Source: Epithemia pelagica (taxonomy: Eukaryota; Bacillariophyta; Bacillariophyceae; Surirellales; Surirellaceae). Taken from it: a stretch of 64,000 nt of DNA. The position numbers and the translations under genes were made by a program. Location of the stretch: NCBI GenBank assembly GCA_946965045.2, contig OX337238.1:1550001-1614000 (forward strand), written 5' to 3'. Below, piece after piece: positions 1 to 9,291 of the stretch. The notes beneath the pieces were generated by a model. The model worked only from the letters and a program-made list of their open reading frames with translations, ran no database searches and was not told the origin of the DNA. Within the stretch, counting starts at the first letter, position 1. The number at the start of each line of letters is the position of its first letter.

Positions 1-1092
1 CCAACCCCAACCAAAACTGGTACTTTGATGATAAACCCCTGCTCCCTCTCTTCGACCTGCCCTACTCCAACCCCAACCAAAACTGGTACTTTGACGATGA
101 CGACCACCCGTCCTTCTTCCTCCAGGAGGAGGGCTTCTCCCAAGGCTGCCCCCTCAGCCCCTTCTTCTCCTGTCTCGTACTCCTCGCCCTCACCTCCGTC
201 ATCAACGACCGACTCGCCGCCCGCGCCAAACAACGCCTTCTTCAAAATGCCCAACCCGGAGACGACGGCCACGGCTCACGTTGCCACACCGCGTCCATGA
301 TGGGCCTGCCTTTTTGCGACCTCCCATACTTCCTCCAGGAATTCACCAAACTTGGTAAACCACTAGGTATCCACCTGAACCATACCAAGAGACCTTCCTC
401 AACCCTTCCACCCCCACTTCGGCCGAAATTGTTTCCGGCACCCGCTTCCTCGGCCAACCCATTGGCAACGTGACCTTTCGCCGCCAATTCATCCGCGACA
501 AAATCGACCATCTAGCCGCCCGCCTCGCCGCCATCAGTACCCTACCCGATGCCCAAACCAAGTCCCTCCTTTTCCACGATGGCGCTATCTCCTCCATCCA
601 GCATCTCCTCGCCACAGACCTTGCAGCCCACCTCCAACAACTCAACCACTCTTCCTCTCCACTCTGGTCCAGCCCCAACACCGAGGCCCTGGACACCATT
701 GCCACCGACTTTCTCAAACATCTCTGCAATGTACAGTCTATCCCTCAATACTCGCTTCTCATCGCTGGCCTTTCCGATCGCTTTGGCAGTCTCGGCTACC
801 ACTCTTGTGCTACCGTCGCCATCCCCGCCCTCCTAAACACCGTCGCCCGCTCCTACCAACTCGCCAACCGCCCGTCTCTCAACCTCCCACCCGCACACTC
901 AGCAGTTTTCGCACCTGGAACCCAGATACCATCCCCCTTTTGCAGGCCTTCTCCACTGCCCGTTCCCTCCTTTCCCGCCAAGCCACCCCTCCACCTTTCC
1001 CTCTAGACCTCCCCACACAATACCCGGCAGATTGCATGCGCCAACTCACCCACGACATTGAGCTGGAACACGTCCTCCCGGCCATCGTACAC

Positions 1093-1416
1093 TCCACCCC
1101 ACCGACCCTCCGACCATCCCTCCCCTCTACCCTCACCCCCCTCACCAGTCACCCTCTACATCAACCCCGTTGCTATCGTCCCTTCCGCCTTTCCTCTCCC
1201 ATCTTCTCCATCACCGATGCCCGCAAACTCCGTCTCCCCTTCCTCCCTTCAACCTCCACCCCACCGACCCTACGACCATCCCTCCCCTCCGCCCTCACCC
1301 CCCTCACCAGTCACACTCTACATCAACCCCGTTGCTATCGTCCCTTCCGCCTTTCCTCTCCCATCTTCTCCATCACCGATGCCCGCAAACTCCGTCTCCC
1401 CTTCCTCCCTTCAACC
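1093..1416 (+). repeat. Two-copy tandem duplication, 162-bp unit
   Basis: Units 1093-1254 and 1255-1416 are nearly identical. 162 bp is exactly 54 codons, so the duplication keeps the reading frame of the surrounding relic. Confidence 0.9.
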
Positions 1417-2036
1417 TTTCCTCCTCGCTGTCCCTGTCCCTTTCACCCCACTCTTGATCTCTATGGAGACCACCTCTTTTCTTGTACTCGGCAAAACAAA
1501 ATCAAAATGTCTAACAAACTCCGTGACGCTCTTTTCTCCCTCCTTCAGGAAATTGCTCCCCAAGCACACGTCGTCCGTACCCTGGCCAATATCCACATTG
1601 AACCTCCTGACCTCCTTCCCCAGCACCCACGCTCTGTTCGCCAGGCCGACATTGGCGTCGCCCCACCCCTCTCGAGACCCACCAATATCTTGCCATCTAT
1701 GTCACCGTCCCCCCTCCCCCACCTCACGTCGCCGTTGCCTTCGACCCCGCCGCAGCAGACGACACCCATCTCCCGTGTTTGCATGGTCGATCGTTCCAAA
1801 ATATTGCACAGGTTGCCTCTCAGATCCACCACACTTCCGCACCGCAGAAATTTACCCACGACCTTCTCACAACCGACCTCCTCAACCACACCGGCATCTT
1901 TCTTCTTCCGTTTACTGTCGACCATCTCGGTGGTCTGGGAAATTTTGCCCATCGGCTTCTCTTCGACCCCGACCCACTCCTCACCTCTTTCTCTCCAAAC
2001 CAGCCGCCTCCGTGGCCCGACCCTCGCCTCGGTGCT

Positions 2037-2155
2037 TCCACCCGCGCAACTCCCCAACCTGCAGCTTTCGTCACGACTTTCCGCGCTCTCACTGATTTCC
2101 ACCCGCGCAACTCCCCAACCTGCAGCTTTCGTCACTTTCCGCACTCTCACTGATT
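2037..2155 (+). repeat. Two-copy tandem duplication, 61/58 bp
   Basis: Units starting TCCACCCGCGCAAC at 2037 and 2098 repeat with a 3-bp deletion and a substitution in the second copy. It lies inside the reverse-transcriptase relic. Confidence 0.85.
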
Positions 2156-2409
2156 TCTCTCCGTCCAACCTCACATCCCTCGCCCACCAGTAAATGCCCG
2201 CTGTCGACGATGCCACCCAACTCTCGCTCCCCAAATTTGCTTCCCTCGCCTTCGGCCACGCCGTTATCACCGCCATTGTCACCCACTGCTTAGATGCAAT
2301 CTCCTCCATCGATAATTTCCAACTCAGTCAACGACGACTTTCCAAAAATTCCCTTTCCTCAGTTTTCAGCGCTGTTCGCACCTCCGCCTACAACTTCCCC
2401 CTTTGGTGA

Positions 2410-2930
2410 TCGAAAGTGCCAGTGACACCGAAGAGAGAAAACTACGAACACATCCTGAAGCACGTGTCATTTCGCGCCTGTCCAAGAGATCGCACGTCGG
2501 TCACAAGAATCATGTCCGTTGAGGAGTCCACAAATTCCGAATCCTACAATCAAACAGATCTTTTGCCGAAGGCCTCAGAAACCGAAAGGCTCCAGGGCGG
2601 GTTAGGGGAATTTGAAACTAGCTAATGACCATTGCGATCGTCTTGAACTCGTTTTTTGGCCTGCAAGAATGCTGGAATCCAGAAGAGTGAGCTCTTCTCA
2701 AACATCGGCACCTTTGGTCATCCGAATCGTAGAGTCGGAGGGATCAAAATCGGATGCTCGCCTCGCGACGAGGCGGCTCGGTCGCACCTCGAATGTCGGT
2801 CGCCGAAGTCTGTCCAGCATCGGCCACGTCACTTCACATACCCACGGTCCACGGTGGTCCGTCGACGATTTCCTCTCACCAGGATCGGACGCGCCACTCT
2901 TTTGCTCTCTCGCCGCTTACCTTAGAAAAC
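2410..2930. other. Intergenic, no supported gene
   Basis: Only short, unconserved-looking ORFs are present. The right end is the integration site of the copia element; 2927-2930 (AAAC) is the left target-site copy. Before the insertion this DNA was the immediate upstream flank of the NTPase gene that now starts at 9292. Confidence 0.5.
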
Positions 2931-3052
2931 CAAAATATGGCTAGCCTATTGAGCGAAATTAGCGATAGTAAGGCTAGTAAGGCCTCTAAGCTTGAGGCAT
3001 GAGATAGTCACAATTTTATATGTTTTCGAGTCACACCCCTACGCGTATTTTG
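2931..3052 (+). repeat. 5' LTR of the copia element
   Basis: Base-for-base identical to 9105-9226. It has short inverted ends CAAAATA/TATTTTG. The identity extends by two chance bases on the left (2929-2930). Confidence 0.93.
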
Positions 3053-3490
3053 GTTTATCAGACCCAAGAAACTCTGCGATTATGGTAAAAGCTATGGCAC
3101 AATGGCCTGGGAAGGTCGAGAAATATCTGGATCGATGATATAGATCCGCCCAAAGGTCGACTAATGAAGTCGTACAGCTAGTCTCGAAGAATATCCGGCC
3201 TGCAACGGGGTTTGGACCGGACTAGCTAACAGATGTGGTCTGCGAGTGCGCACATCTGGGGCAATGGCGGACGCGCCGGTCTTGGCCGTTGACAAGACAA
3301 AGCCTGCTATGCGGTCATGATTATTTCATAAATGAAACATGTGCCGACGATGCAGCTGTGCACGCTTTCTACCTTTTGAATCGCCCGAGATGAGTGAAGA
3401 ACCGGACCGTGTGACTGAAAGAGAATGCTCACTTCCGAGTACAAGAAAGTCCCAATTGATCCGTCTACTCGTAGATAAAAGAAGTAAACC
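3053..3490 (+). other. Retrotransposon leader (primer-binding site region)
   Basis: Untranslated region between LTR and gag. The first bases, with the LTR end, read TTGGTTTATCAGACCC, which resembles an initiator-tRNA-Met primer-binding site (TGGTATCAGAGC) with an extra base. That assignment is inference. No ORF of note. Confidence 0.45.
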
Positions 3491-4969
3491 ATGGCCGCAC
3501 CTCCAACCGCTCAAGAACTGCTCACTCAGCTCAATGGCTACCTTGAGAATACCCTCCTCATTGGTCAACAAGAAGTCCGTAACGCTCTCAATGCACAAGG
3601 CCTTGTTTCAATTGGCGATTTTGATGGTCTAAAGGAAGACGATATCGCTGAAATTTGCGCTAATGCCAGGAAACCCGGTGGAACTATTCCTAATCCGGAC
3701 TATGACGCTGCTAATCCAGTTCCTGGAGTCCCAGTTACCATTACGAACCCTGGAGTATTGGTCGGGCATGTTTTGGAAAAGCGCTTGAAGATGCTTGGGT
3801 ACTACGTTCAGTATCTTAACAAGGTCGATCGCGAGTTTAGTGCGGCAACGGCAACATTGGCTCAAATCCAAGGACTCTACCGTCTTAAAGAAGCAGACGA
3901 TGAGTATGATAATGAGATTGAGCTTCCCGAGAAACTCACAAATGTTGAGAACATACGAGTCGTTCTCGAAGATTTAGACAACTACCTTGAGAGGAAAAGA
4001 GGAGTTACTATGATCCCTTTGGCAGCGTATACCCGCTCGATGCCAACTCCTCCTCCGGTTAACTTGGACCCTGGAATCGGAGCACCAACGTACTTGAGAG
4101 AACTAATCAGGCGTGCGCCACTAACTGGAGCAACTGCGGTGGCTGACAAAGAGGCAGTTTGGGATGTCATACGCCACATAACCCATGATGGCCCTGGATG
4201 GGGCTGGGTTCAAGCCTTCAGCCGCAGTCGAGACGGAAGAGGTGCTTATATCGCCTTAAAGAGTCATTACTTAGGCGACGCCTTTCAAACAAGACTGAGG
4301 GCAAAAGCAGACCAAGTGTTGGAATCGGCCTATTATGACGGGTCAAAACGAAACTACACATATGAGAGGTACATTGAATCTCTCCAGAGGGCCTTTACGG
4401 ACCTCGAATCAACTGGCGAGATGGTCAGTAATGAAAGGAAGGTTAGAGTTTTATTGTTGGGTGTATCTGATCCAAGGCTTGAAAGCGCGAAGAACACCAT
4501 ACTCGCTACACCTTCACTCAGGGCAAACTTTGAAGTCGCTTCCAACTATTTGGCAGAGATTCTTGACAGCAAGGTCTCGTACAGCGCTTCAACAAGAAAG
4601 GCCCGAATCTCATCTATCCAGCATAACAAGAATGGAAAAGGTGGAAACAAGAAGAATGGGAGTAACCAATCAAACGGTTTTGACCCCAACAAATATTATC
4701 CCTTTAGAAAGTGGATAAAACTCACAAAGGAACAACAGCAAATGGTCCGAGAAGCAAGGGACGCTGTTAACAGCAGCACAAAGAAAAGGTCTGCTGCTGC
4801 TGTTCATTGTAAGAACGGTAAGAACAAGAGAAAAGGTGTTGATGGAAGCACGACGACAACTACCGATGAGAGTTCAGAGACAACTGGCGACTCCAGTGAG
4901 AACGACAAGGAACTCGGTATTGGCGCCATAATGAGCCAGAGAAAGAAAGGCAGGAGAGAAACTGTGTGA
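3491..4969 (+). CDS. gag: Copia Gag polyprotein
   Basis: 492 aa, starting at ATG in a strong context (AACCATGG). Position directly after the LTR/leader and before protease identifies it as Gag, the structural protein of the retrotransposon particle. The N-terminal half contains an early SAM-like stretch (LLTQLNGYL...VRNALNAQGL, residues 9-40) and the middle is an alpha-helical capsid-like region. The C-terminal 100 residues are Lys/Ser/Thr-rich and probably bind RNA; I see no CCHC zinc knuckle. It ends in TGA at 4967-4969, and the same frame stays open for another 4 kb, so Gag-Pol is probably made by reading through this stop. Host-gene origin is excluded by the LTR context. Confidence 0.9.
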   Translation: MAAPPTAQELLTQLNGYLENTLLIGQQEVRNALNAQGLVSIGDFDGLKEDDIAEICANARKPGGTIPNPDYDAANPVPGVPVTITNPGVLVGHVLEKRLKMLGYYVQYLNKVDREFSAATATLAQIQGLYRLKEADDEYDNEIELPEKLTNVENIRVVLEDLDNYLERKRGVTMIPLAAYTRSMPTPPPVNLDPGIGAPTYLRELIRRAPLTGATAVADKEAVWDVIRHITHDGPGWGWVQAFSRSRDGRGAYIALKSHYLGDAFQTRLRAKADQVLESAYYDGSKRNYTYERYIESLQRAFTDLESTGEMVSNERKVRVLLLGVSDPRLESAKNTILATPSLRANFEVASNYLAEILDSKVSYSASTRKARISSIQHNKNGKGGNKKNGSNQSNGFDPNKYYPFRKWIKLTKEQQQMVREARDAVNSSTKKRSAAAVHCKNGKNKRKGVDGSTTTTTDESSETTGDSSENDKELGIGAIMSQRKKGRRETV

Positions 4970-7900
4970 CGAGATGTCCGCGAGATAGATGCACTCTCCA
5001 GGGACATTAGCGTTAGGACGTCTAAGTGCGAACTAGACAGTCACGCTGACACCTGTTGTCTTGGTAAGGATTGCCTCGTTTTATATGAGACAGACAAGGC
5101 AGAAGTGAGTGGGTTTTCAACACAGCTCGGGAAACTAAAGGAAACTCCCGTAATCACAGGCGTGTTGGCATATGATGAACCTGAGACAGGAGAGACTTAC
5201 CTGTTGTACTTCCATCAAGCGCTCCATCTTCCGATGATGGAGAAGAGCCTATTGAATCCAAATCAGATGAGAGAGGCTGGTATCATCGTCAATGATGTAC
5301 CACTCAAGTTTATCAAACAAGAGCAAAGGACAAATGAATCTCATTCATTGGTTGTTCCCATTAATGACGACAACGAGAGCACTCTGACAATTCCTCTGGA
5401 GTTAAAAGGAGTAATCAGTGGCTTCACCGTAAGGAAACCGTCTTGGGAAGAGATAGCGAATGTTGACCCTGCGAACAGGATTGAGATGACCAACGACAGT
5501 CCAGAATGGGCCCCGAATGACTCGGCTGAAGAAGATGTCGATGAGAGGAGGCTCAAACAGGACGTTCGTCAAGACATGGTCAGAACGAGAGGTTCGAGGT
5601 TGTTGAGTAACAGAATGGCCAAGATGGTGAGAGTAAACTCAAGAACCGTAGCCGAAACGAGCCATAAGAGAAAGGGGACAATAGATCCCATTGGGTTGGC
5701 TTCGAGATGGGGAATCGGTTTGTCAGTTGCGGAGAGGACTTTCAAAGCAACAACGCAACTTGGGGTAAGAGATTTTTCCCAAGGCGTCGGAAGTAAAAGA
5801 CTCAAGCATACGGCTTACCAGCTTAAGCATAGAAGGCTTCGGGCAGATGTATACACAGATACTCTGTTTTCGGATACAAAATCTTTGAGCCAAAATACTT
5901 GTGGTCAAATTTTTGCGACCGAGTTTGGTTGGGTTCAATTTTATCCGTTGGAACGCAAGAAGGATGCTCACACGGCTCTGGAGAAGGTCTTTAACGATTA
6001 CGGGATCTTCAATAGTGTTGTCCCAGATAATGCTCCAGAATTGACGAGTGGGAAATTCAAGGAGACTGCCCAAAAGTTTGGTTGTCGTATTAAGCCCATA
6101 GAAGCTTGGACACCAAACCAAAATCTAGCCGAAGCGAACATCCGTGAACTGAAGAGGGCTTATAGAAGGGAAATGAGAAGGACAAATGCCCCTGCCGTAT
6201 TATGGGATCATTGCTTGCAACTGGTAGCTGAGAGACGATCCCATACAGCTTCTGCGACTGAACCGTTTGATGAAGGCCCACCTATAAAAATGTTGACCGG
6301 CGATACACCAGACATATCCCATCTAGTTGAACACAGATGGTATGACCCGGTCTGGTATTCTAATCCCGGGTTTGAGAACAGGGAACTCGGAAGGTGGCTA
6401 GGACCAAGTAAATCGGTTGGTCAAGCAATGAGTTCGAAAATACTGACACGAAAAGGCAAGATTGTCTATCGTACTTCCGTGTGGCCCCTGTCGGTTGAAA
6501 AGTCCCATGATCCGTCGTTTACTGCACAACGTGACCAGTTTGATAGTGACCTAAAGGAAGCTCTGGGGAACCGATTCGAAGGTCTAGACCCAGAGGAAGG
6601 AGATGATCCCGCTGAAGAAGGAAATGATACTCCTTTCTTCGAGGCATATGAAGACGATGAACAAGAAGACACGAGAGTTCCAGAGGCCGACGATTACAAG
6701 GTGGATGCATACGACAAATTAATCTCGGCCAAGGTGATGCTCCCTTTAGGGGACTCAAAGAGACCAGGTCAAGTTATACGTCGGAAAAGAGATGCAGACG
6801 GTAATCCAATTGGTCGGTCATCTTCAAATCCGTATCTGGATACGTCGTTGTACGAAGTAGAGTTCCATGATGGCCACGTTGAGTCTTATGCGGCAAACCT
6901 GATTGCCGAAAACATTTACGAGCAGTTAGACGATGAGGGAAACAAATACAAACTCATCGATCAGATCATGGATCACCGAAAAGATGCAACTGCCATACCA
7001 ATCTCAGAGGGTACGTTCTTTCATAATGGGAGAGAACATAAGAAAAAGACGACGAGGGGTTGGCAGCTTTGTATATTGTGGAAAGATGGTTCCACGTCGT
7101 GGGAGATGCTCAAGGACCTGAAGGAATCGTATCCTTTAGAAGTAGCCGAATATGCAGTGGCTAACTTGCTCGACAAAGAACCGGCTTTCAATTGGTGGGT
7201 CGATTTCACTCTCAAGAGGCGTGCAAGACTAATCAAGGCCATCTCAAGCACAAGGTACATGCGAAAATGGCAAAAGTACGGTATTGAGCTTCCTAAGACC
7301 GTAGAACGGGCGTTGCAAATCGATAAAGAAACAGGAACAGACTTCTGGGCTAAAGCCCTTCAACTCGAAATGTCTAAGATCTTTCCTGCAGTCAAGATTT
7401 TGGAAGAAGGCGCGCCGCATCCACCTGGCCATCAAGTCATCCCATGTCATATTGTGTTTGACATAAAGATGGATTTTACCAGGAAAGCGAGGTATGTAGC
7501 AGGGGGACACCGTACCCAAGAGCCAGAAACGCCTACCTATGCCAGTGTAGTCAGCAGAGAGAGCGTGAGAATCGGATTCTTACTTGCAGCACTGAATGGA
7601 ATCAATATACTTGCGGCTGATATCGCTGGAGCATATTTGAACGCTCCTTGCCACGAAAGAGTGTGTACCAAATGTGGCTTAGAATTTGGAAAAGAAAATG
7701 AAGGGAGGTACGCGATAATCACTAAGGCACTATATGGCCTTAAGACGAGTGCCTTCGCATGGAGAGAACACCTTTCCACGACTTTGCAAGAGTCGTTAGG
7801 GTTTCGACCGTGCCGAGCAGATCCCGATGTATATCTTCGGGCCTCTACAAAAGATGATGGATCGAAGTACTATGAACTGGTGTTCATCTATATAGATGAC

Positions 7901-8968
7901 GTCCTTGTCATCTCTCAGAAGGCACAAGAGATCTTGAATATGATCGACCAACATTATTTATTGAAACCGGATTCGATCGGAGTACCCAAGATCTATCTGG
8001 GGAACCAAGTAGAAACCTTCGACATTGACAATGACGTGTCTAAAAGATGTTGGGCGCTAAGTTCAAAGCGATACGCAACAGAAGCCATACGGAATGTCAA
8101 GGTTTGGATGGATGAAAGAAACTTGAGTCTTAAGACTCGAGCCCCAAGCGTGCTCCCAACAGGATACCGTCCAGAATTGGATACAAGCCCATATTGCAAT
8201 GCTGATTGGCAATCGTTTTTCCAACAGCAGATTGGTGTCCTCAGATGGTTGGTCGAGCTGGGAAGGATCGACATTACTGCGGAAGTTTCAATGTTGGCCG
8301 CTTTCCTAGCAGGAGCAAGGGAAGGTCATGTTCATGCGATGCTTCATGTCTTCGCTTATCTGAACTTGCATGACCGTTCGAGACTGGTACTGGACCCTTC
8401 ATATATTCAGCACGGAGAAGAGTTGACAGCAGATTGGGCAGGTTTTTATCCAGACGCCAAAGAAGACATTCCGGCAGACGCTCCAGAACCATTGGGTAAT
8501 CCAGTCCAGATGACTGTCTTCGTCGACTCTGATCATGCTGGAGATTTGATCACCAGACGTTCAAGAACTGGAGTTTTAATCTACCTGAATCGAGCTCCTG
8601 TAACTTGGTACAGTAAGAAACAGACCAGCGTCGAAACATCAACATTTGGGTCAGAATTCATGGCTCTCAAAGTGGGCATTGAAATGGTAAAAGGACTTCG
8701 ATACAAGTTAAGGATGATGGGCGTACCTCTGGATGGACATGCGCATATAAGGGTTGATAACATGTCTGTGGTACTGAATACGTCGGTCCCTGAATCAACA
8801 CTGAAAAAGAAGTCAAATTCAATCGCATATCATTTTGTTCGTGAGAATGTTGCGTCGGGCATGTGTCGTGTTGCTTTTGAACCGTCGAAGACTAACCTTG
8901 CTGACATTCTTACCAAGATCCAAACAGGTACAGAGAGAACACGGTTAGCATCAATGATCCTATATTAG
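4970..8968 (+). CDS. pol: Copia Pol: protease-integrase-RT-RNase H
   Basis: Open in the gag frame immediately after the TGA, about 1332 codons without its own ATG near the 5' end. Retroviral-type protease active site ELDSHADTCCLG is encoded at about 5024-5060, upstream of any plausible start, which supports translation as a Gag-Pol fusion. Integrase: D in VYTDTLF, D in VPDNAPEL and E in NLAEANIRE form a D-D34-E triad; there is no HHCC finger. Reverse transcriptase: QVIPCHIVFDIK, DIAGAYLNAP and the YIDD catalytic box near 7892. RNase H: VDSDHAG, ETSTFGSEF, VDNMSV and NLADILTK, in the usual copia order. No internal stop or frameshift is seen, so the protein looks functional. Confidence 0.93.
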   Translation, partial: RDVREIDALSRDISVRTSKCELDSHADTCCLGKDCLVLYETDKAEVSGFSTQLGKLKETPVITGVLAYDEPETGETYLLYFHQALHLPMMEKSLLNPNQMREAGIIVNDVPLKFIKQEQRTNESHSLVVPINDDNESTLTIPLELKGVISGFTVRKPSWEEIANVDPANRIEMTNDSPEWAPNDSAEEDVDERRLKQDVRQDMVRTRGSRLLSNRMAKMVRVNSRTVAETSHKRKGTIDPIGLASRWGIGLSVAERTFKATTQLGVRDFSQGVGSKRLKHTAYQLKHRRLRADVYTDTLFSDTKSLSQNTCGQIFATEFGWVQFYPLERKKDAHTALEKVFNDYGIFNSVVPDNAPELTSGKFKETAQKFGCRIKPIEAWTPNQNLAEANIRELKRAYRREMRRTNAPAVLWDHCLQLVAERRSHTASATEPFDEGPPIKMLTGDTPDISHLVEHRWYDPVWYSNPGFENRELGRWLGPSKSVGQAMSSKILTRKGKIVYRTSVWPLSVEKSHDPSFTAQRDQFDSDLKEALGNRFEGLDPEEGDDPAEEGNDTPFFEAYEDDEQEDTRVPEADDYKVDAYDKLISAKVMLPLGDSKRPGQVIRRKRDADGNPIGRSSSNPYLDTSLYEVEFHDGHVESYAANLIAENIYEQLDDEGNKYKLIDQIMDHRKDATAIPISEGTFFHNGREHKKKTTRGWQLCILWKDGSTSWEMLKDLKESYPLEVAEYAVANLLDKEPAFNWWVDFTLKRRARLIKAISSTRYMRKWQKYGIELPKTVERALQIDKETGTDFWAKALQLEMSKIFPAVKILEEGAPHPPGHQVIPCHIVFDIKMDFTRKARYVAGGHRTQEPETPTYASVVSRESVRIGFLLAALNGINILAADIAGAYLNAPCHERVCTKCGLEFGKENEGRYAIITKALYGLKTSAFAWREHLSTTLQESLGFRPCRADPDVYLRASTKDDGSKYYELVFIYIDDVLVISQKAQEILNMIDQHYLLKPDSIGVPKIYLGNQVETFDIDNDVSKRCWALSSKRYATEAIRNVKVWMDERNLSLKTRAPSVLPTGYRPELDTSPYCNADWQSFFQQQIGVLRWLVELGRIDITAEVSMLAAFLAGAREGHVHAMLHVFAYLNLHDRSRLVLDPSYIQHGEELTADWAGFYPDAKEDIPADAPEPLGNPVQMTVFVDSDHAGDLITRRSRTGVLIYLNRAPVTWYSKKQTSVETSTFGSEFMALKVGIEMVKGLRYKLRMMGVPLDGHAHIRVDNMSVVLNTSVPESTLKKKSNSIAYHFVRENVASGMCRVAFEPSKTNLADILTKIQTGTERTRLASMILY

Positions 8969-9084
8969 TGCGTTTCCCGCCAACCTGTGTTGGGACTGGG
9001 TACGTCCTGCACCTAAAAGATGAAAGGGCTTTAAGCAGGTCTAGATGGAACGGGAGAAGATTGGCACAGCTACTTCATTACGAG

Positions 9085-9104
9085 ACGAAGAACTGTGAGG
9101 GGAC
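9085..9104 (+). other. Polypurine tract of the copia element
   Basis: Purine-rich AAGAACTGTGAGGGGAC directly abuts the 3' LTR, as expected for the plus-strand primer. A similar GAGGGGAC lies after the copia relic near 53490. Confidence 0.6.
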
Positions 9105-9226
9105 CAAAATATGGCTAGCCTATTGAGCGAAATTAGCGATAGTAAGGCTAGTAAGGCCTCTAAGCTTGAGGCATGAGATAGTCACAATTTTATATGTTTT
9201 CGAGTCACACCCCTACGCGTATTTTG
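9105..9226 (+). repeat. 3' LTR of the copia element
   Basis: Identical to 2931-3052; followed by AAAC, matching the base run before the 5' LTR. It ends 65 bp before the ATG of the NTPase gene at 9292 and may act as its promoter (inference). Confidence 0.93.
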
Positions 9227-9291
9227 AAACCATAGAACGACATGAAACAAAACCCGCACAACTCCCCCAACACAACTCCCTCAACTGTAAG

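Larger units (their letters stand above)
1..2409 (+). pseudogene. Non-LTR-type reverse transcriptase relic (3' part)
   Basis: Conceptual reading in changing frames shows reverse-transcriptase landmarks: an EGFSQGCPLSPFF block near 125-165 (RT motif with QGxPLSP), a LPYFLQEFTKLGKPLGI block near 325-390, and GTRFLGQPIG near 440-470, followed by an ORF (470-1006) rich in His/Ser/Leu. Established knowledge: QGxPLSP plus a following FLxEFxxLGxPLG segment is typical of non-LTR RT domains seen widely in stramenopile genomes. The catalytic Y/FxDD box is gone (about 291-305 now reads SMMG), and the frame changes several times, so the copy is dead. The DNA is strikingly C-rich (Pro/Ser/Thr codons), unlike the neighbouring copia element. 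The 5' end lies outside the window; the 3' limit is set by the last residue of an ORF at 2194-2409 and is approximate. Confidence 0.7.
2931..9226 (+). mobile_element. CoDi-like Ty1/copia LTR retrotransposon, apparently complete
   Basis: The element is 6.3 kb with identical 122-bp LTRs (2931-3052 and 9105-9226), an untranslated leader, gag (3491-4969), pol in the same frame (4970-8968) and a purine-rich tract before the 3' LTR. Pol order is protease, integrase, reverse transcriptase, RNase H, which defines copia. The protease DSHADTC and the integrase core without a HHCC zinc finger resemble diatom CoDi elements. Flanking AAAC at 2927-2930 and 9227-9230 is a probable 4-bp target duplication. 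LTR identity and long open frames imply a recent insertion. The LTR termini are CAAAATA...TATTTTG, not TG...CA. Confidence 0.93.

Noticed and set aside
9166-9291. Open frame extending the NTPase gene 42 codons upstream into the LTR
   Set aside because: It has no ATG; the apparent start is a non-ATG codon inside the 3' LTR, so the gene starts at 9292.
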